Below are positions 24,010 to 35,837 of a stretch of DNA of 64,000 nt, one piece after another (position 1 is the stretch's first letter; the number at the start of each line of letters is the position of its first letter). The notes under the pieces are model-generated. The model worked only from the letters and a program-made list of their open reading frames with translations, was not told where the DNA came from and did no database searches. The stretch lies in assembly GCA_009760855.2 (NCBI GenBank), contig WPIO01000044.1, positions 2,491,393 to 2,555,392 on the forward strand, given 5' to 3'. The position numbers were made by a program, and so were the translations under genes. The DNA comes from Cristatella mucedo. Taxonomy: Eukaryota > Bryozoa > Phylactolaemata > Cristatellidae.

Positions 24010-26053
24010 CTAATCCGGTTGCTGAGCATCCATGCCGATGCTGCAGGGTTTTGGAAGTAGTGAGCTCCCTTGCCCTGCCAGGCTTGACGCGCCCACTCTG
24101 CTAACGAATACTGCCACTTCATCTAGCAGAATCTGCATGCCTTGCCTTATGTGGATGACGTATGCTGTCCGCACTCGCTCATCTATCGTGGGCTCCGGTG
24201 TAATAATCAAGTCCGGTTTTAGTACCTCTGTGTTTGTGGAAGCACCTAGCCGAATGATTTGTTCCCTGCGGTAGGCAATGCCGTTTCGTATAAGACTTCG
24301 CTCCAAGGAGTCGACGACGAAGTTGTGACGTTCGATGCGGGCCGGTTTCATCGGCCCGCAGTGCCCTGAGACGTGGCCCACTGTCTCTGTCGTCTGTTTG
24401 CGCAAGCGACATCTGACATCTTCCACTGGCCTTGCTTGAGCAAGGCACGCTTTCATTGGCCAAAGGTTGCATCGTAACTTGGCCGCCTTGACCACGTCTC
24501 CGTCTCTAATTCTGTCGCCGAGCATCCAGCCCGAGGCTGCAGTGTTTCGGAAGTATGACACTCCCTTACCCTGCCAAGGCTGACGCCCCCACTCAGCAGA
24601 ATCAGCCTCTGCGTCTGTGTTCTCCCGAGCATTGATGGTCTCCGACTTCCTCGCCCATTCTGCCGTGAGAGGGTCGTTTGAGTTCTTAAGCCGCTCAAGC
24701 AGTCGGCCCTTGAGCCTGGGTATCATCGTCGTGAGACGGTGAACCCCAAGGCCGCCCTCTTTCGATTTGCTGTGCAGCATGGCCGTACTGGCATGGGCCG
24801 GCAAGTGGTACCACTTGCGTGCGGCTGCACGTGACACTCGGTCTAGCTCCTCCAACTGCCGGCAGGTGGGGTCCCGGGCATAGGCCAGCTGATGCGACAG
24901 TCGCGGGATCGCAACCGTGCGTAGCAAGTCTAACCGCTGACGCGGTTTCAGAGGAGCTTGACCAATGCGATTGCACCACAACTTCAGGCGCTGCGCCAGG
25001 TTGTTTCTCGGCAGCCGGTACGAAGGGTCAATATTGACACCTAAGTATCGAGTCGTGGTGCCCGGATTAACCAGAGGCAGGCGGTTGTCCCCCACGGTCC
25101 ACGTGACGTCTCGGTTGAGAACGACTGTTTTTCGTGTGAACTCCCGCCAGAATCCATCTGATTTCGTGACGTTGAGACGCATGCCCACTTTCTCGACGAA
25201 AAGATGTTACTTCATCAAGTAGTGTCTGCATCCCACTCTTGGACTCGGATACTAGCGCGATGTCGTCTGCATACGCCAGCGCACTAAAGTTTGCAGCTGG
25301 GGAACAGATACCTTCTCTTGTTGCCAACCTACACATGAGAGGGTCCATCGCGATGTTAAACAATAGTGGAGACAGTGGGTCTCCCTGCTTTACACCCCTC
25401 TCAATCGGTATCTGAGCCGCGTTCCCGGTGGCGAGCTGGAAAGAAGCAGTGGCGTTAGTGTACATATCCGCCACCACTCGCACGAAGTGCTCGGATATCC
25501 TCATCCGTCGCAGTGCTGATAGTAGGTGCACGTGCGATACTGTGTCGAAGGCTTTTGCGAGATCGAGCAAGACCACGCCGTGCGATCTTTGCTGGAGCTT
25601 AGCCCACTCCTCTACCTTCCGCAGAAGGAAGACGTTCTCGCTGCAACTGCCTTGACATACGAAACCACGTTGCCTGTGGTCGAGATCGACAGCTCGTGAC
25701 AGCCTGCGAGCCAGCAAGGCCGTGTAGGGTCGCGAAATCGTGGACGCGATGGTCAACGGTCGCCAGTTATTGATGTCGCCCAGATTGGATGTGGTCTTGG
25801 GCAGTAGAGTGGATCTACATTCCTTGACCTCCTTCGGCATTTCGCCGCTATAGAGCCATGAGTTAAACCACTTACTCAACGCGGCGTCTATTTTGTCCAC
25901 CGCTTTCAGTTTCCGGAGAGATACTCTGTCCGGTCCTGGAGCGGCGTGGACGTTCGCTTCCCTGATGGTATCCCTTACCTCCTCTGGGTCAATTGGCTTC
26001 ATCAACTCCTTGGTATCGCATCGACCATCATACGGGTATTCTCGCAGGTCCAC
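24010..26053 (-). pseudogene. U5 A1 reverse transcriptase plus truncated RLE (one frameshift)
   Basis: Open from 26,053 to about 25,200 (DLREYPYDG through GDPLSPLLF, YADD and LLDEVTSF). One extra A near 25,199 shifts the frame. The rest (24,010-25,188, 392 codons, LNVTKSDGFWREF to the join segment) is open. The break falls in an A run and is a candidate sequencing error. Confidence 0.85.
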
Positions 26054-26179
26054 CTCGCTGAGGCCTCTTGAGAAGCGCTCCCGATAGGTGGCAGTGACGG
26101 CTGCCTGCGAGAGTATGCACTTATCGTGCGGTTTCGCATCATCTAGGACTTCCCGGATCAGATCGCGTTTCCGGGTCGT

Positions 26180-27324
26180 TCAGAGCGTTGGCGGCCAGCG
26201 GTAGTTCTTCGCTTTGTTTGACAGATCTTGGCGCCTATCCACCCGCCGTAGAGCGGGTGAGTAGGGATCAGAACACAGCGTGACTATCTCGCCATACAGG
26301 TCTGCGTGGTCAACTGTCTGCCCATTAATCGCTGCATCGAGGCAAAGCAGCGAGAGATCGATGATGCTCTCTGGGCCTTCAGTGCACCGGGACCGCCGAA
26401 AGGCAGCCCGGCTGACAGTTGCACTTGATTGAGGTCTAGCAGTGATCGGGTTCTCACGTGGCACTGGCCCCTGCTCGTCCTCTGGTTGTCTCAATCGTGA
26501 GAACGTTAGCTGTCGCTCCGCTCGGCGCTTGAGGCTACGCCGTTTGTCGTTGACCTGATGGCGGGTCACACCTTGGCCTATAGCGTCAGCCATGAGCTTG
26601 TTGATGTTCCCCTCGGTGGCAAATGTGCCTTCAAGGTCTACGAGTCTCTCGGACTTTTGCGGTGTCCAGATGGTCGGACAGCGACCGCTAGCGCCAGTTG
26701 CTTCCGTTTCGGGTCTTTCCGTGCCGATAGCCCCCGAGAGGTGGCAAATTTCAGCCCACATATGGTACATTCGTATCGACACTCGTCTACTTCTCCCCCA
26801 TGTTGAGAGCGCACATGGGTAGACAGTCCTGACCTCGACAGATATTGCCTGCCACAGTACTTACACGCCAAGGATGGACCGGGGCGGATTTCTTCTGGGC
26901 AGTTTGCTTTCATGGCAGCATTTCTACACTTTGAGGCATGTATCTGTGCTCCATGCAAGAGGTCTCTGCAGTTCCTGCACGTTGGACACCGATATTTGAC
27001 CTCACACTTATGGTGGTCTTGGAGGTGGGTCGAGTATTCTCTTAGACTAACGAGAGTTAGCTTGCAGCGAATACAGTTCCACGTGACGTCTTTGGCTATA
27101 GTCAGTGTGACCTGATCGCCCGTCACTTCAGCTATGCCACTTAAGTTAGGAGTCTCGCGTTCAAGATCCGCTCCACTTATGAGGCTCTCAGAGTTAGGTG
27201 GAGTCGGTCCGGCCAGTAGTATGGTGCCAGATCGATGCTGCACGTCCATCGATGCCGGGGCTGTTTCGCTGCAGCCGCCCGGGTCCAGCCGCCCGGATGC
27301 AAAAATGCGGTTGTTGTGCTGCAT
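26180..27324 (-). pseudogene. U5 A1 N-terminal region with a small deletion after finger 4
   Basis: Zinc fingers 26,730-27,324 are intact. About 40 codons between the fourth finger and the Myb motif (the RHPVAANERR region of A2) are deleted at about 26,725. The downstream Myb/linker reads from 26,180 to 26,700 in another frame. Confidence 0.8.
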
Positions 27325-28503
27325 TTATTGTGTACAGGTTTGTCGCATTCTGCCGCGGACCTGTAACCGCACCATCAGTCATAACCTTCTGGAATAGACC
27401 AGACTGCCGGGTCCTCTGGAACCCGTCGCAGGAGGCAGTTTGCAGTGGTTGCGTGGATGTGACCCAGTCCACTAGGTGTGTCGCTGTAATTTGGTTATGA
27501 ACTAAGTATAGGTGCACATAGGTGTTGGTAGAGCCAGTGGGTGCCAATCCCGATTCTTTCTTTATAATACCAGCTCTTTGTTTTTCAACCAACCCCACTG
27601 GCTCCAATTACGATGCTTATGATTTCTACTCGACTCACTTTAAGTTTGTCACAAATGTAGTCTTTTAGTGGTCGATACGTAGCTACTTTCCTTTCATGTG
27701 CCTTGGCTAGTGGGGTCTTGTCTTCGAAGGTCACAACCGGGTCGATGACGTATGCTGTCCGAACTGGTTTGTCCTTCGTGGGCTCTGGTGTAATAATGAG
27801 GTCCGGTTTAAGTACCTGTGTTTGTGGAAGTACCTAGCCCGATGATTGGCTCCCTGCTGAAGGCAATGCCTTTTCTTTCTAGACTCTGAATTAGGGAGTC
27901 AACAACCCAATTATGCCTTGATATGCAAGGCCGGTTAGGTTTTAATATAATTCATTTATATATGGTTTCTCGCAGTATCCTGAGATGTGGCCCACTGTTT
28001 CTGCCGTTCGTTTGCATAGGCGGCACGAAACATCCTCCACTGGTCTGGTTTGGGCCAGACACGTTTGAATTGGCCATAAGTGGCATCGTAGTTTTATGGC
28101 CTTGACCACATCCCCATCGCTAATCCGGTTGCTGAGCATCCATGCCGATGCTGCAGGGTTTTGGAAGTAGTGAGCTCCCTTGCCCTGCCAGGCTTGACGC
28201 GCCCACTTGTTTTAACGGTGAACTCTCTCCAGAAACCGTCGCTCTTGTTTACGTTCAGTGCCATGCCTACTCTGCTGACGAACACTGCCACTTCATCTAT
28301 CAGAGTCTGCATGCCTGTTTTAGAGGCGCACACGAGGGCGATGTCATCCGCTTACGCAAGCGCACTAAAGCTCCCAGCAGGCGACCTTACTCCTTCCAGA
28401 AGGTTAAGCCTGGACATCAGAGGGTCAAGGGCGATGCTAAATAGCAGAGGCGAAAGGGGATCGCCCTGCTCGACTCCTCTCTGTATATTAATAGGGTCCA
28501 TGT

Positions 28504-28530
28504 CCCCCCCCCCCCCCCCCCCCCCCCCCC
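28504..28530. repeat. poly(C) tract, B palm site (U4)
   Basis: Twenty-seven C, the longest example at this site. Confidence 0.9.
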
Positions 28531-29014
28531 GTCGCTAACTGGAAAGCCGTCGTGGCTCCCACATACATGTTTGACACCACCGTAATGAAACGGTCTGGGA
28601 CGCCCATCCGGACAAGTGCACTGGTTAGGTGCACATGTGCCATGGTGTCAAAGGTCTCCTTGCAATATCAAGGAAAACCATGCCATACGATTGCCTCTCA
28701 GCCTTGGCCCATTTCTCTACCTGGCGTAGTAGGAAGATATTTTCGCTACAACTACCAGAGCATACGAAGCCTCTCTGTCTCGTATCTAGCTGAACAGCAG
28801 TCGACAGTCTCTTTGCCAGTAGAGACGTGTACATGCGTGATACAGTCGAGGCTATGGTCAGTGGGCGCCAGTTGCTGATGTCGTCCAGATGTTTGTCTGT
28901 CTTAGGCAGTAGAATGGATCTGCAGCCTTTGACCTCTTCAGCCATCTCCCCACTATAGAGCCAAGCATTTAACCAGTTGGTCAGTACGTGCTCTATTTTG
29001 TTTATTGATTTTAG

Positions 29015-29028
29015 CCCCCCCCCCCCCC
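29015..29028. repeat. poly(C) tract, B finger site (U4)
   Basis: Fourteen C, the shortest example. Here the surrounding reading frame stays open. Confidence 0.9.
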
Positions 29029-30259
29029 GCAGTGTTATTTTGTCAGGCCCTGGGGCAGCGTGGGAGTTGGAGTTTCGAATGGCCTCCTTTACTTCATCCG
29101 GACTAACTGGCACCATCAGCTCACTGGCGTCACATTCACCCGAATATGGACAGTCGCTAAGGTCAACATCTCCAGGGCCCCCTCAGAAGCGTTCTCGGTA
29201 TGTGCTTGTGACATGATCCTTAGCGAGCCCACATCTCGGTTGTGGGCCCTTTTTGTCGTCCAGGATTTCCCGTATGAGGTCGTGTTTGCAGGATTTCCAA
29301 AGTTCCTGTGTTCTTTTATAGGATGCTGCTTTGCTTGAGGGGTCTTTACGGCGAGTGGCCCTACGTACGCTGGACCTCTCTTTATTTACACAGGCTTTCC
29401 ATAACTCCGCCAGAAGCTTAGAGTCATCGGAGATGGTTTCACCGGCCAGAGCTGCATCGAGGCATTGCAGCGAGAGTGTTACTAGACATTCTGGCCCTTC
29501 GTTACACCTCGCCTCCTGCCATTTCTCTCTATCGAGCAGGATTTCATTTGGTGACTCGGGAAGCTCGTTTGGGTTCTCATCTATTTGTGGCCCTGCTTCC
29601 GTTGTCTCGTCACTCGCTCTACTAGACTCCGATGAGAATGCGAGATGTCTAGAGGTTACACTGCGTGTGATGTTTTTTCTCTTCCACGCGACCTGATGAC
29701 GGGTCACACCTTCACCTAGAGCATTGGCGATGGCCCCATTAATATAGGTAACGCCTTTGCTTTTCAACTCGGTTTCGAGTTCACGCAGTTTCTGTACCTT
29801 TCTAGGGGTACATATCTTTTGCCTGATATTCGCTCCACTGTTGTCAGGATTCTGACCGTGATTCTAGCGTCCAGATGGATTTCCTATTCTGAGCTCATTG
29901 GCTACCTGTGGATGCCTGTGCCCCTCGTGCTGAGACACACCGGATTTCGATGCGAATCTTTCACCACAGGTGGCGCACGCAAACAGACATTCGTTTTCCT
30001 CGTGCTTGTGCTCAGCACGCACGTGGCTGGCCAGTCCTGATATGGACCTAAACTGGTGTTCCCAGTACCGACATGTAATCCCAGTGAGAGCAATGCCGTG
30101 ATTCCTTGGCCTAGCCATTCCTCCTCTTGCCAATTGTTGCGCACAAAGTGCCGCATGGATGCGCGCACCTTGTAGAGCCATTCGACACTCTTTACATGAC
30201 ACGTTTTAACTGGCCATAAGTTGCATCATAGTTTTATGGCCTTCACCACATCCCCATCG

Positions 30260-32303
30260 CTAATCCGGTTGCTGAGCATCCATGCCGATGCTGCAGGGTT
30301 TTGGAAGTAGTGAGCTCCCTTGCCCTGCCAGGCTTGCCGCGCCTACTCTGGTAACGAATACTGCCACTTCATCTAGCAGAATCTGCATGCCTTGCCTTAT
30401 GTCGATGACGTATGCTGTCCGCACTCGCTCATCTATCGTGGGCTCCGGTGTAATAATAAAGTCCGGTTTTAGTACCTCTGTGTTTGTGGAAGCACCTAGC
30501 CGAATGATTTGTTCCCTGCTGTAGGCAATGCCGTTTCGTATAAGACTTCGCTCCAAGGAGTCGACGACGAAGTTGCGACGTTTAATGCGGGCCGGTTTCA
30601 TCGGCCAGCAGTGCCCTGAGACGTGGCCCACTGTCTCTGTCGTCTGTTTGCACAAGCGACATCTGACATCGTCCATTGGCCTTGCTTGAGCAAGGCACGC
30701 TTTCATTGGCCAAACGTTGCACCGTAACTTGGCCGCCTTGACCACGTCTCCGTCTCTAATTCTATCGCCGAGCATCCAGCCCGAGGCTGCAGTGTTTCGG
30801 AAGTATGACACTACCTTGCCCTGCCAAGGCTGACGCGCCCACTCAGCAGAATCAGCCTCTGCGTCTGTGGTCTCCCGAGCATTGGTGGTTTCTGACTTCT
30901 TCGCCCATTCCGCAGTAAGAGGGTCGTTCGAGTTCTTAAGCCGCTCAAACAGTCGGCCCTTGAGCCTGGGTATCATCGTCGTGAGACGGTGAACCCCAAG
31001 GCCGCCCTCTTTCGCTTTGCTGTGCAGCATGGCCGTACTGGCATGGGCCGGCAAGTGGTCGCACTTGCGTGCTGCTGCACGTGACACTCGGTCTAGCTCC
31101 TCCAACTGCCGGTGGGTGGGGTCCCGGGCATAGACCAGCTGATACAACAGTCGCGGGATCGCAACCGTGCGTAGCCAGTCTAACCGCTGACGCGGTTTCA
31201 GAGGAGCCTGACCAATGCGATTGCACCACAACTTCAGGCGCTGCGCCAGGTTGTTTTTCGGCAGCCGGTACGAAGGGTCAATATTGACACCTAAGTACCG
31301 AGTCGTGGTGCCCGGATTAACCAGAGGCAGGCGGGTGTCCCCCACGGTCCACGTGACGTCTCGGTTGAGAACGACTGTTTTTCGTGTGAACTCCCGCCAG
31401 AATCCATCTGATTTGTTGACGTTGAGACGCATGCCCACTTTCTCGACGAAAGATGTTACTTCATCAAGTAGTGTCTGCATCCCACTCTTGGACTCGGATA
31501 CTAGCGCGATGTCGTCTGCATACGCCAGCGCACTAAAGTTTGCAGCTGGGGAACAGATACCTTCTCTTGTTGCCAACCTACACATGATAGGGTCCATCGC
31601 GATGTTAAACAATAGTGGAGACAGTGGGTCTCCCTGCTTTACACCCCTCTCAATCGGTATCTGAGCCGTGTTCCCGGTGGCGAGCTGAAAAGAAGTAGTG
31701 GCGTTAGTGTACATATCCGCCACCACTCGCACGAAGTGCTCGGGTATCCTCATCCGTCGCAGTGCTGATAGTAGGTGCACGTGCGATACTGTGTCGAAGG
31801 CTTTTGCGAGATCGAGCAAGACCACGCCATACGATCTTTGCTGGAGCTTAGCCCACTCCTCTACCTTCCGCAGAAGGAAGACGTTCTCGCTGCAACTGCC
31901 TTGACATACAAAACCACGTTGCCTGTGGTCGAGATCGACAGCTCCTGACAGCCTGCGAGCCAGCAAGGCCGTGTAGAGCCGCGAAAATCGTGGACGCGAT
32001 GGTCAACGGTCGCCAGTTATTGATGTCGCCCAGATTGGATGTGGTCTTGGGCAGTAGGATGGATCTACATTCCTTGACCTCTTTCGGCATTTCGCCGCTA
32101 TAGAGCCATGAGTTAAACCAGTTACTCAACACGGCGTCTATTTTGTCCACTGCTTTCAGTTTCCGGAGAGATACTCTGTCCGGTCCTGGAGCGGCGTGGA
32201 CGTTCGCTTCCCTGATGGTATCCCTTACCTCCTCTGGGTCAATTGGCTTCATCAAGTCCTTGGTGTCGCATCGACCATTGTACGGGTATTCTCGCAGGTC
32301 CAC
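30260..32303 (-). pseudogene. U4 A2 reverse transcriptase plus truncated RLE (one frameshift)
   Basis: Two open pieces, 31,848-32,303 and 30,260-31,966 (568 codons), are separated by one extra A near 31,984. In order: GPDRVSLRKLK, SILLPK, NWRPLTIAS, the motif A aspartate in DLAKAFDTVSH, GVKQGDPLSPLLF, YADDIALV, LNVNKSDGFWREF and YLGVNIDPS. The thumb has LKPRQRLDWLRTVAIPRL. The CCHC finger is C-x2-C-x8-H-x4-C in CRLCKQTTETVGHVSGHC, and the RLE core is LKPDFIITPEP...YVIDI. The frame then runs into the B-derived MQILLDEVAVFVTRVG and stops. Confidence 0.85.
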
Positions 32304-32429
32304 CTCGCTGAGGCCTCTTGAGAAGCGCTCCCGATAGGTGGCAGTGACGGCTGCCTGCGAGAGTTTGCACTTATCGTGCGGTTTCGCATCATCTAGGACT
32401 TCCCGGATCAGATCGCGTTTCCGGGTCGT

Positions 32430-33626
32430 TCAGAGCGTTTGCAGCCAGCGGTAGTTCTTCGCTTTGTTTGACAGATCTTGGCGCCTATCCACCCGCCGTA
32501 GAGCGGGTGAGTAGGGATCAGAACACAGCGTGACTATCTCGCCATACAGGTCTGCGTGGTCAACTGTCTGCCCATTAATCGCTGCATCGAGGCAAAGCAG
32601 CGAGAGATCGATGGTGCTCTCTGGGCCTTCAGTGCACCGGGACCGCCGAAAGGCAGCCCGGCTGACAGTTGCACTTGATTGAGGTCTGGCAGTGATCGGG
32701 TTCTCACGTGGCACTGGCCCCTGCTCGTCCTCTGGTTGTCTCAATCGTGAGAACGTTAGCTGTCGCTCAGCTCGGGGCTTGAGGCTACGCCGTTTGTCGT
32801 TGACCTGATGGCGGGTCACACCTTGGCCTATAGCGTCAGCCATTAGCTTGTTGATGTTCCCCTCGGTGGCAAAGGTGCCTTCAAGGTCTACGAGTCTCTC
32901 GGACTTCTGCTGTGTCCAGATGGTCCGACAGCGACCGCTACCGCCAGTTCCTTCCGTTTCGGGTCTTTCCGTGCCTTTCCGGCGCCGTTCATTGGCAGCA
33001 ACCGGGTGTCGAGAGTTCTCGTGCTGAGATAGCCCCCGAGAGGTGGCAAATTTCAGCCCACAGATGGTACATTCGCATCGACACTCGTCTACTTCTCCCC
33101 CATGTTGAGAGCGCACATGGGTAGACAGTCCTGACCTCGACAGATATTGCCTGCCACAGTACTTACACGCCAAGGATGCACCAGGGCGGATTTCTTGTGG
33201 GCAGTTTGCTTTCATGGCAGCATTTCTACACTTTGAGGCGTGTATCTGTGCTCCATGCAAGAGGTCTCTGCAGTTCCCGCACGTTGGACACCGATATTTG
33301 ACCTCACACTTATGGTGGTCTTGGAGGTGGGTCGAGTATTCTCTTACACTAACGAGAGTTAGCTTGCAGTGAATACAGCTCCAAGTTGCGCCTTTGGCTA
33401 TAGTCAGTGTGACCTGATCGCCTGTCACTTCAGCTATGCCATTTGAGTTAGGGGTCTCGCGTTCAAGATCCGCTCCACTTATGAGGCCCTCAAAGTTGGG
33501 TGGAGTCGGTCCGGCCAGTAGCATGGTGCCAGATCGATGCTGCACGTCCATCGATGCCGGGGCTGTTTCGCTGCAGCCGCCCGGGTCCAGCCGCCCGGAT
33601 GCATAAATGGTGTTGTTGTGCTGCAT
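32430..33626 (-). CDS. U4 A2 N-terminal protein: four zinc fingers plus Myb-like domain (398 codons)
   Basis: The most complete A N-terminus. Finger 1 CIHC...H-x3-H (about residues 82-103) is CCHH. Finger 2 CPTC...HASKC (about 112-132) is CCHC. Finger 3 CKYC...HVRSQH (about 154-175) and finger 4 CTIC...HENSRH are CCHH. A basic linker precedes the Myb-like motif (SERLVDLEG...NINKLMADAIGQGVTRHQV). In R2 these domains bind the DNA target. The frame ends at TGA where lineage B has tryptophan (ELWKS versus TL-stop-TT), and the same frame continues after it into the RT. Start: MQHNN is the first ATG after an upstream in-frame stop; R2 proteins often lack a defined ATG, so the start is uncertain. 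Confidence 0.82.
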   Translation of the reverse strand: MQHNNTIYASGRLDPGGCSETAPASMDVQHRSGTMLLAGPTPPNFEGLISGADLERETPNSNGIAEVTGDQVTLTIAKGATWSCIHCKLTLVSVREYSTHLQDHHKCEVKYRCPTCGNCRDLLHGAQIHASKCRNAAMKANCPQEIRPGASLACKYCGRQYLSRSGLSTHVRSQHGGEVDECRCECTICGLKFATSRGLSQHENSRHPVAANERRRKGTERPETEGTGGSGRCRTIWTQQKSERLVDLEGTFATEGNINKLMADAIGQGVTRHQVNDKRRSLKPRAERQLTFSRLRQPEDEQGPVPRENPITARPQSSATVSRAAFRRSRCTEGPESTIDLSLLCLDAAINGQTVDHADLYGEIVTLCSDPYSPALRRVDRRQDLSNKAKNYRWLQTL

Positions 33627-35335
33627 TAAGGTGTTTACAGGTTTGTCGCATTCTGCCGCGGACCTGTAACCGCACTTTCAGCTGTAACCTTCTGGAATTG
33701 ACCAGACTGCGGGGTCCTCTGGAACCCGTCGCAGGAGGCAGTTTGCAGTGCTTGCGTGGATGTGCCCCAGTCCACTAGGTTTGTCGTTGTAATTTGGGTT
33801 ATGAACTAAGTATAGGTGCACATAGGTGTTGGTAGAGCCAGTGGGTGCCAATCCCGATTCTTTCTTTATAATACCAGCTCTTTGTTTTTCAGCCAAGCCC
33901 ACTGGCTCCAATTACGATGCTTATGATTTCTACTCGACTCACTTTAAGTTTGTCACAAATGTAGTCTTTTAGTGGTCGATACGTAGCTACTTTCCTTTCA
34001 CGTGCCTTGGCTAGTGGGGTCTTGTCTTCGAAGGTCACAACCGGGTCGATGACGTATGCTGTCCGAACTGGTTTGTCCTTCGTGGGCTCTGGTGTAATAA
34101 TCAGGTCCGGTTTAAGTACCTGTGTTTGTGGAAGTACCTAGCCCGATGATTGGCTCCCTGCTGAAGGCAATGCCTTTTCTTTCTAGACTCTGAATGAGGG
34201 AGTCAACAACCCAATTATGCCTTGATATGCAAGGCCGGTTAGGTTTAATATAATTCATTTATATATGGTTTCTCGCAGTATCCTGAGATGTGGCCCACTG
34301 TTTCTGCCGTTCGTTTGCATAGGCGGCACGAAACATCCTCCATTGGTCTGGTTTGGGCCAGACACGTTTAAACTGGCCATAAGTTGCATCGTAGTTTTAT
34401 GGCCTTCACCACATCCCCATCGCTAATCCGGTTGCTGAGCATCCGTGCCGATGCTGCAGGGTTTTGGAAGTAGTGAGCTCCCTTGCCCTGCCAGGCTTGA
34501 CACGCCCACTGGTCTGTCGCCCTAGTGGTCTCCCCTGTATTGTTGTGTTCTTGTGTCGTATTCCGTGCCCACAGACTAGTCACGGGATCCGTTGAACGGC
34601 TTAGGCGTTCAAACATGCGATCTTTTAGTCTGGGAATCATCTGAGTGGGCTGATGAACTCCCAGACCCCCTTCTCGAACTTTGCAGTGGAGCATGGCAGA
34701 GCTTGCGCTCTTTGGTAGATGAAACCAGTCTCTCACTGCCGATCGTGCCACTGTGTCTAGCTCCTCTAATTGCCTCCGGCTTGGATCCCGGGCATAGACC
34801 AGCTCGTACAGCATTCGCGGTACGGCCACTGAGTGCAGTAGGTCCAGCCGCTGTCGCGGCTTCAGAGGAGCCTGACTAATTCTGTTCGCCCACAATTCCA
34901 GCAGCTGAGTAAGGTTGGCTTTACTCAGCCGGTACGTGGGATCGATGGCGACTCCCAGGTAGCGGGTTGTTGTTCCTGGTCGAACTAGTGGTAATTTTGT
35001 GTTTCCCACTGTCCATTCCACCCCGTGGTTGGTTATGGCTGTTTTAACGGTGAACTCTCTCCAGAAACCGTCGCTCTTGTTTACGTTCAGTGCCATGCCT
35101 ACTCTGCTGACGAACACTGCCACTTCATCTATCAGAGTCTGCATGCCTGTTTTAGAGGCGCACACGAGGGCGATGTCATCCGCTTACGCAAGCGCACTAA
35201 AGCTCCCAGCAGGCGACCTTACTCCTTCCAGAAGGTTAAGCCTGGACATCAGAGGGTCAAGGGCGATGCTAAATAGCAGAGGCGAAAGGGGATCGCCCTG
35301 CTCGACTCCTCTCTGTATATTAATAGGGTCCATGT

Positions 35336-35354
35336 CCCCCCCCCCCCCCCCCCC
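35336..35354. repeat. poly(C) tract, B palm site (U3)
   Basis: Nineteen C at the conserved palm position. Confidence 0.9.
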
Positions 35355-35837
35355 GTCGCTAACTGGAAAGCCGTCGTGGCTCCCACATACATGTTTGACA
35401 CCACCGTAATGAAACGGTCTGGGACGCCCATCCGGACAAGTGCACTGGTTAGGTGCACATGTGCCATGGTGTCAAGGTCTCCTTGCAATATCAAGGAAAA
35501 CCATGCCATACGATTGCCTCTCAGCCTTGGCCCATTTCTCTACCTGGCGTAGTAGGAAGATATTTTCGCTACAACTACCAGAGCATACGAAGCCTCTCTG
35601 TCTCGTATCTAGCTGAACAGCAGTCGACAGTCTCTTTGCCAGTAGAGACGTGTACATGCGTGATACAGTCGAGGCTATGGTCAGTGGGCGCCAGTTGCTG
35701 ATGTCGTCCAGATGTTTGTCTGTCTTAGGCAGTAGAATGGATCTGCAGCCTTTGACCTCTTCAGCCATCTCCCCACTATAGAGCCAAGCATTTAACCAGT
35801 TGGTCAGTACGTGCTCTATTTTGTTTATTGATTTTAG

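Larger units (their letters stand above)
21549..27324 (-). mobile_element. U5: A1 + internally deleted B dimer unit (5.78 kb)
   Basis: The shortest of the long units. The B part has lost its zinc fingers (join at about 23,945) and nearly the whole RT palm and thumb (join at about 22,434). Confidence 0.85.
27595..30202 (-). pseudogene. U4 lineage B polyprotein (broken)
   Basis: B zinc fingers 29,864-30,202 (CKECRMALQG...HAALC; then SGLASHVRAEHKH; then CATCGERFASKSGVSQHEGHRH). Myb-like NGAIANALGEGVTRHQVAWKRK is in the open frame 29,183-29,767. RT fingers 28,625-29,116 are open through fourteen C read as glycines (KITLRGGGGLKSINK). In the palm, the tyrosine codon of YADD is TAA (about 28,350). 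An internal deletion joins WREFTVKT to the RQAWQGKG segment out of frame (about 28,207). CCHC finger 27,942-28,139. The RLE end holds PDLIITPEPTKDKPV and YVID, but a two-base loss just before it breaks the frame. Confidence 0.82.
27325..33626 (-). mobile_element. U4: A2 + full-order B dimer unit (6.30 kb), best-preserved long unit
   Basis: The cleanest example of the dimer. It contains A2 (398-codon N-terminus, conserved TGA, RT with one frameshift, truncated RLE), the B-derived join segment, then B zinc fingers, Myb, RT and RLE. The segment around the complement of 'gatgctgcagggttttgg' occurs twice, about 2,140 bases apart (near 30,286 and 28,147), once in the join and once in the B tail. 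Confidence 0.88.

Noticed and set aside
28990-29040. Poly-glycine linker encoded by the G tract in the B RT
   Set aside because: The tract length varies from 14 to 27 and usually breaks the frame. The related B0 and A copies have no glycine run there.
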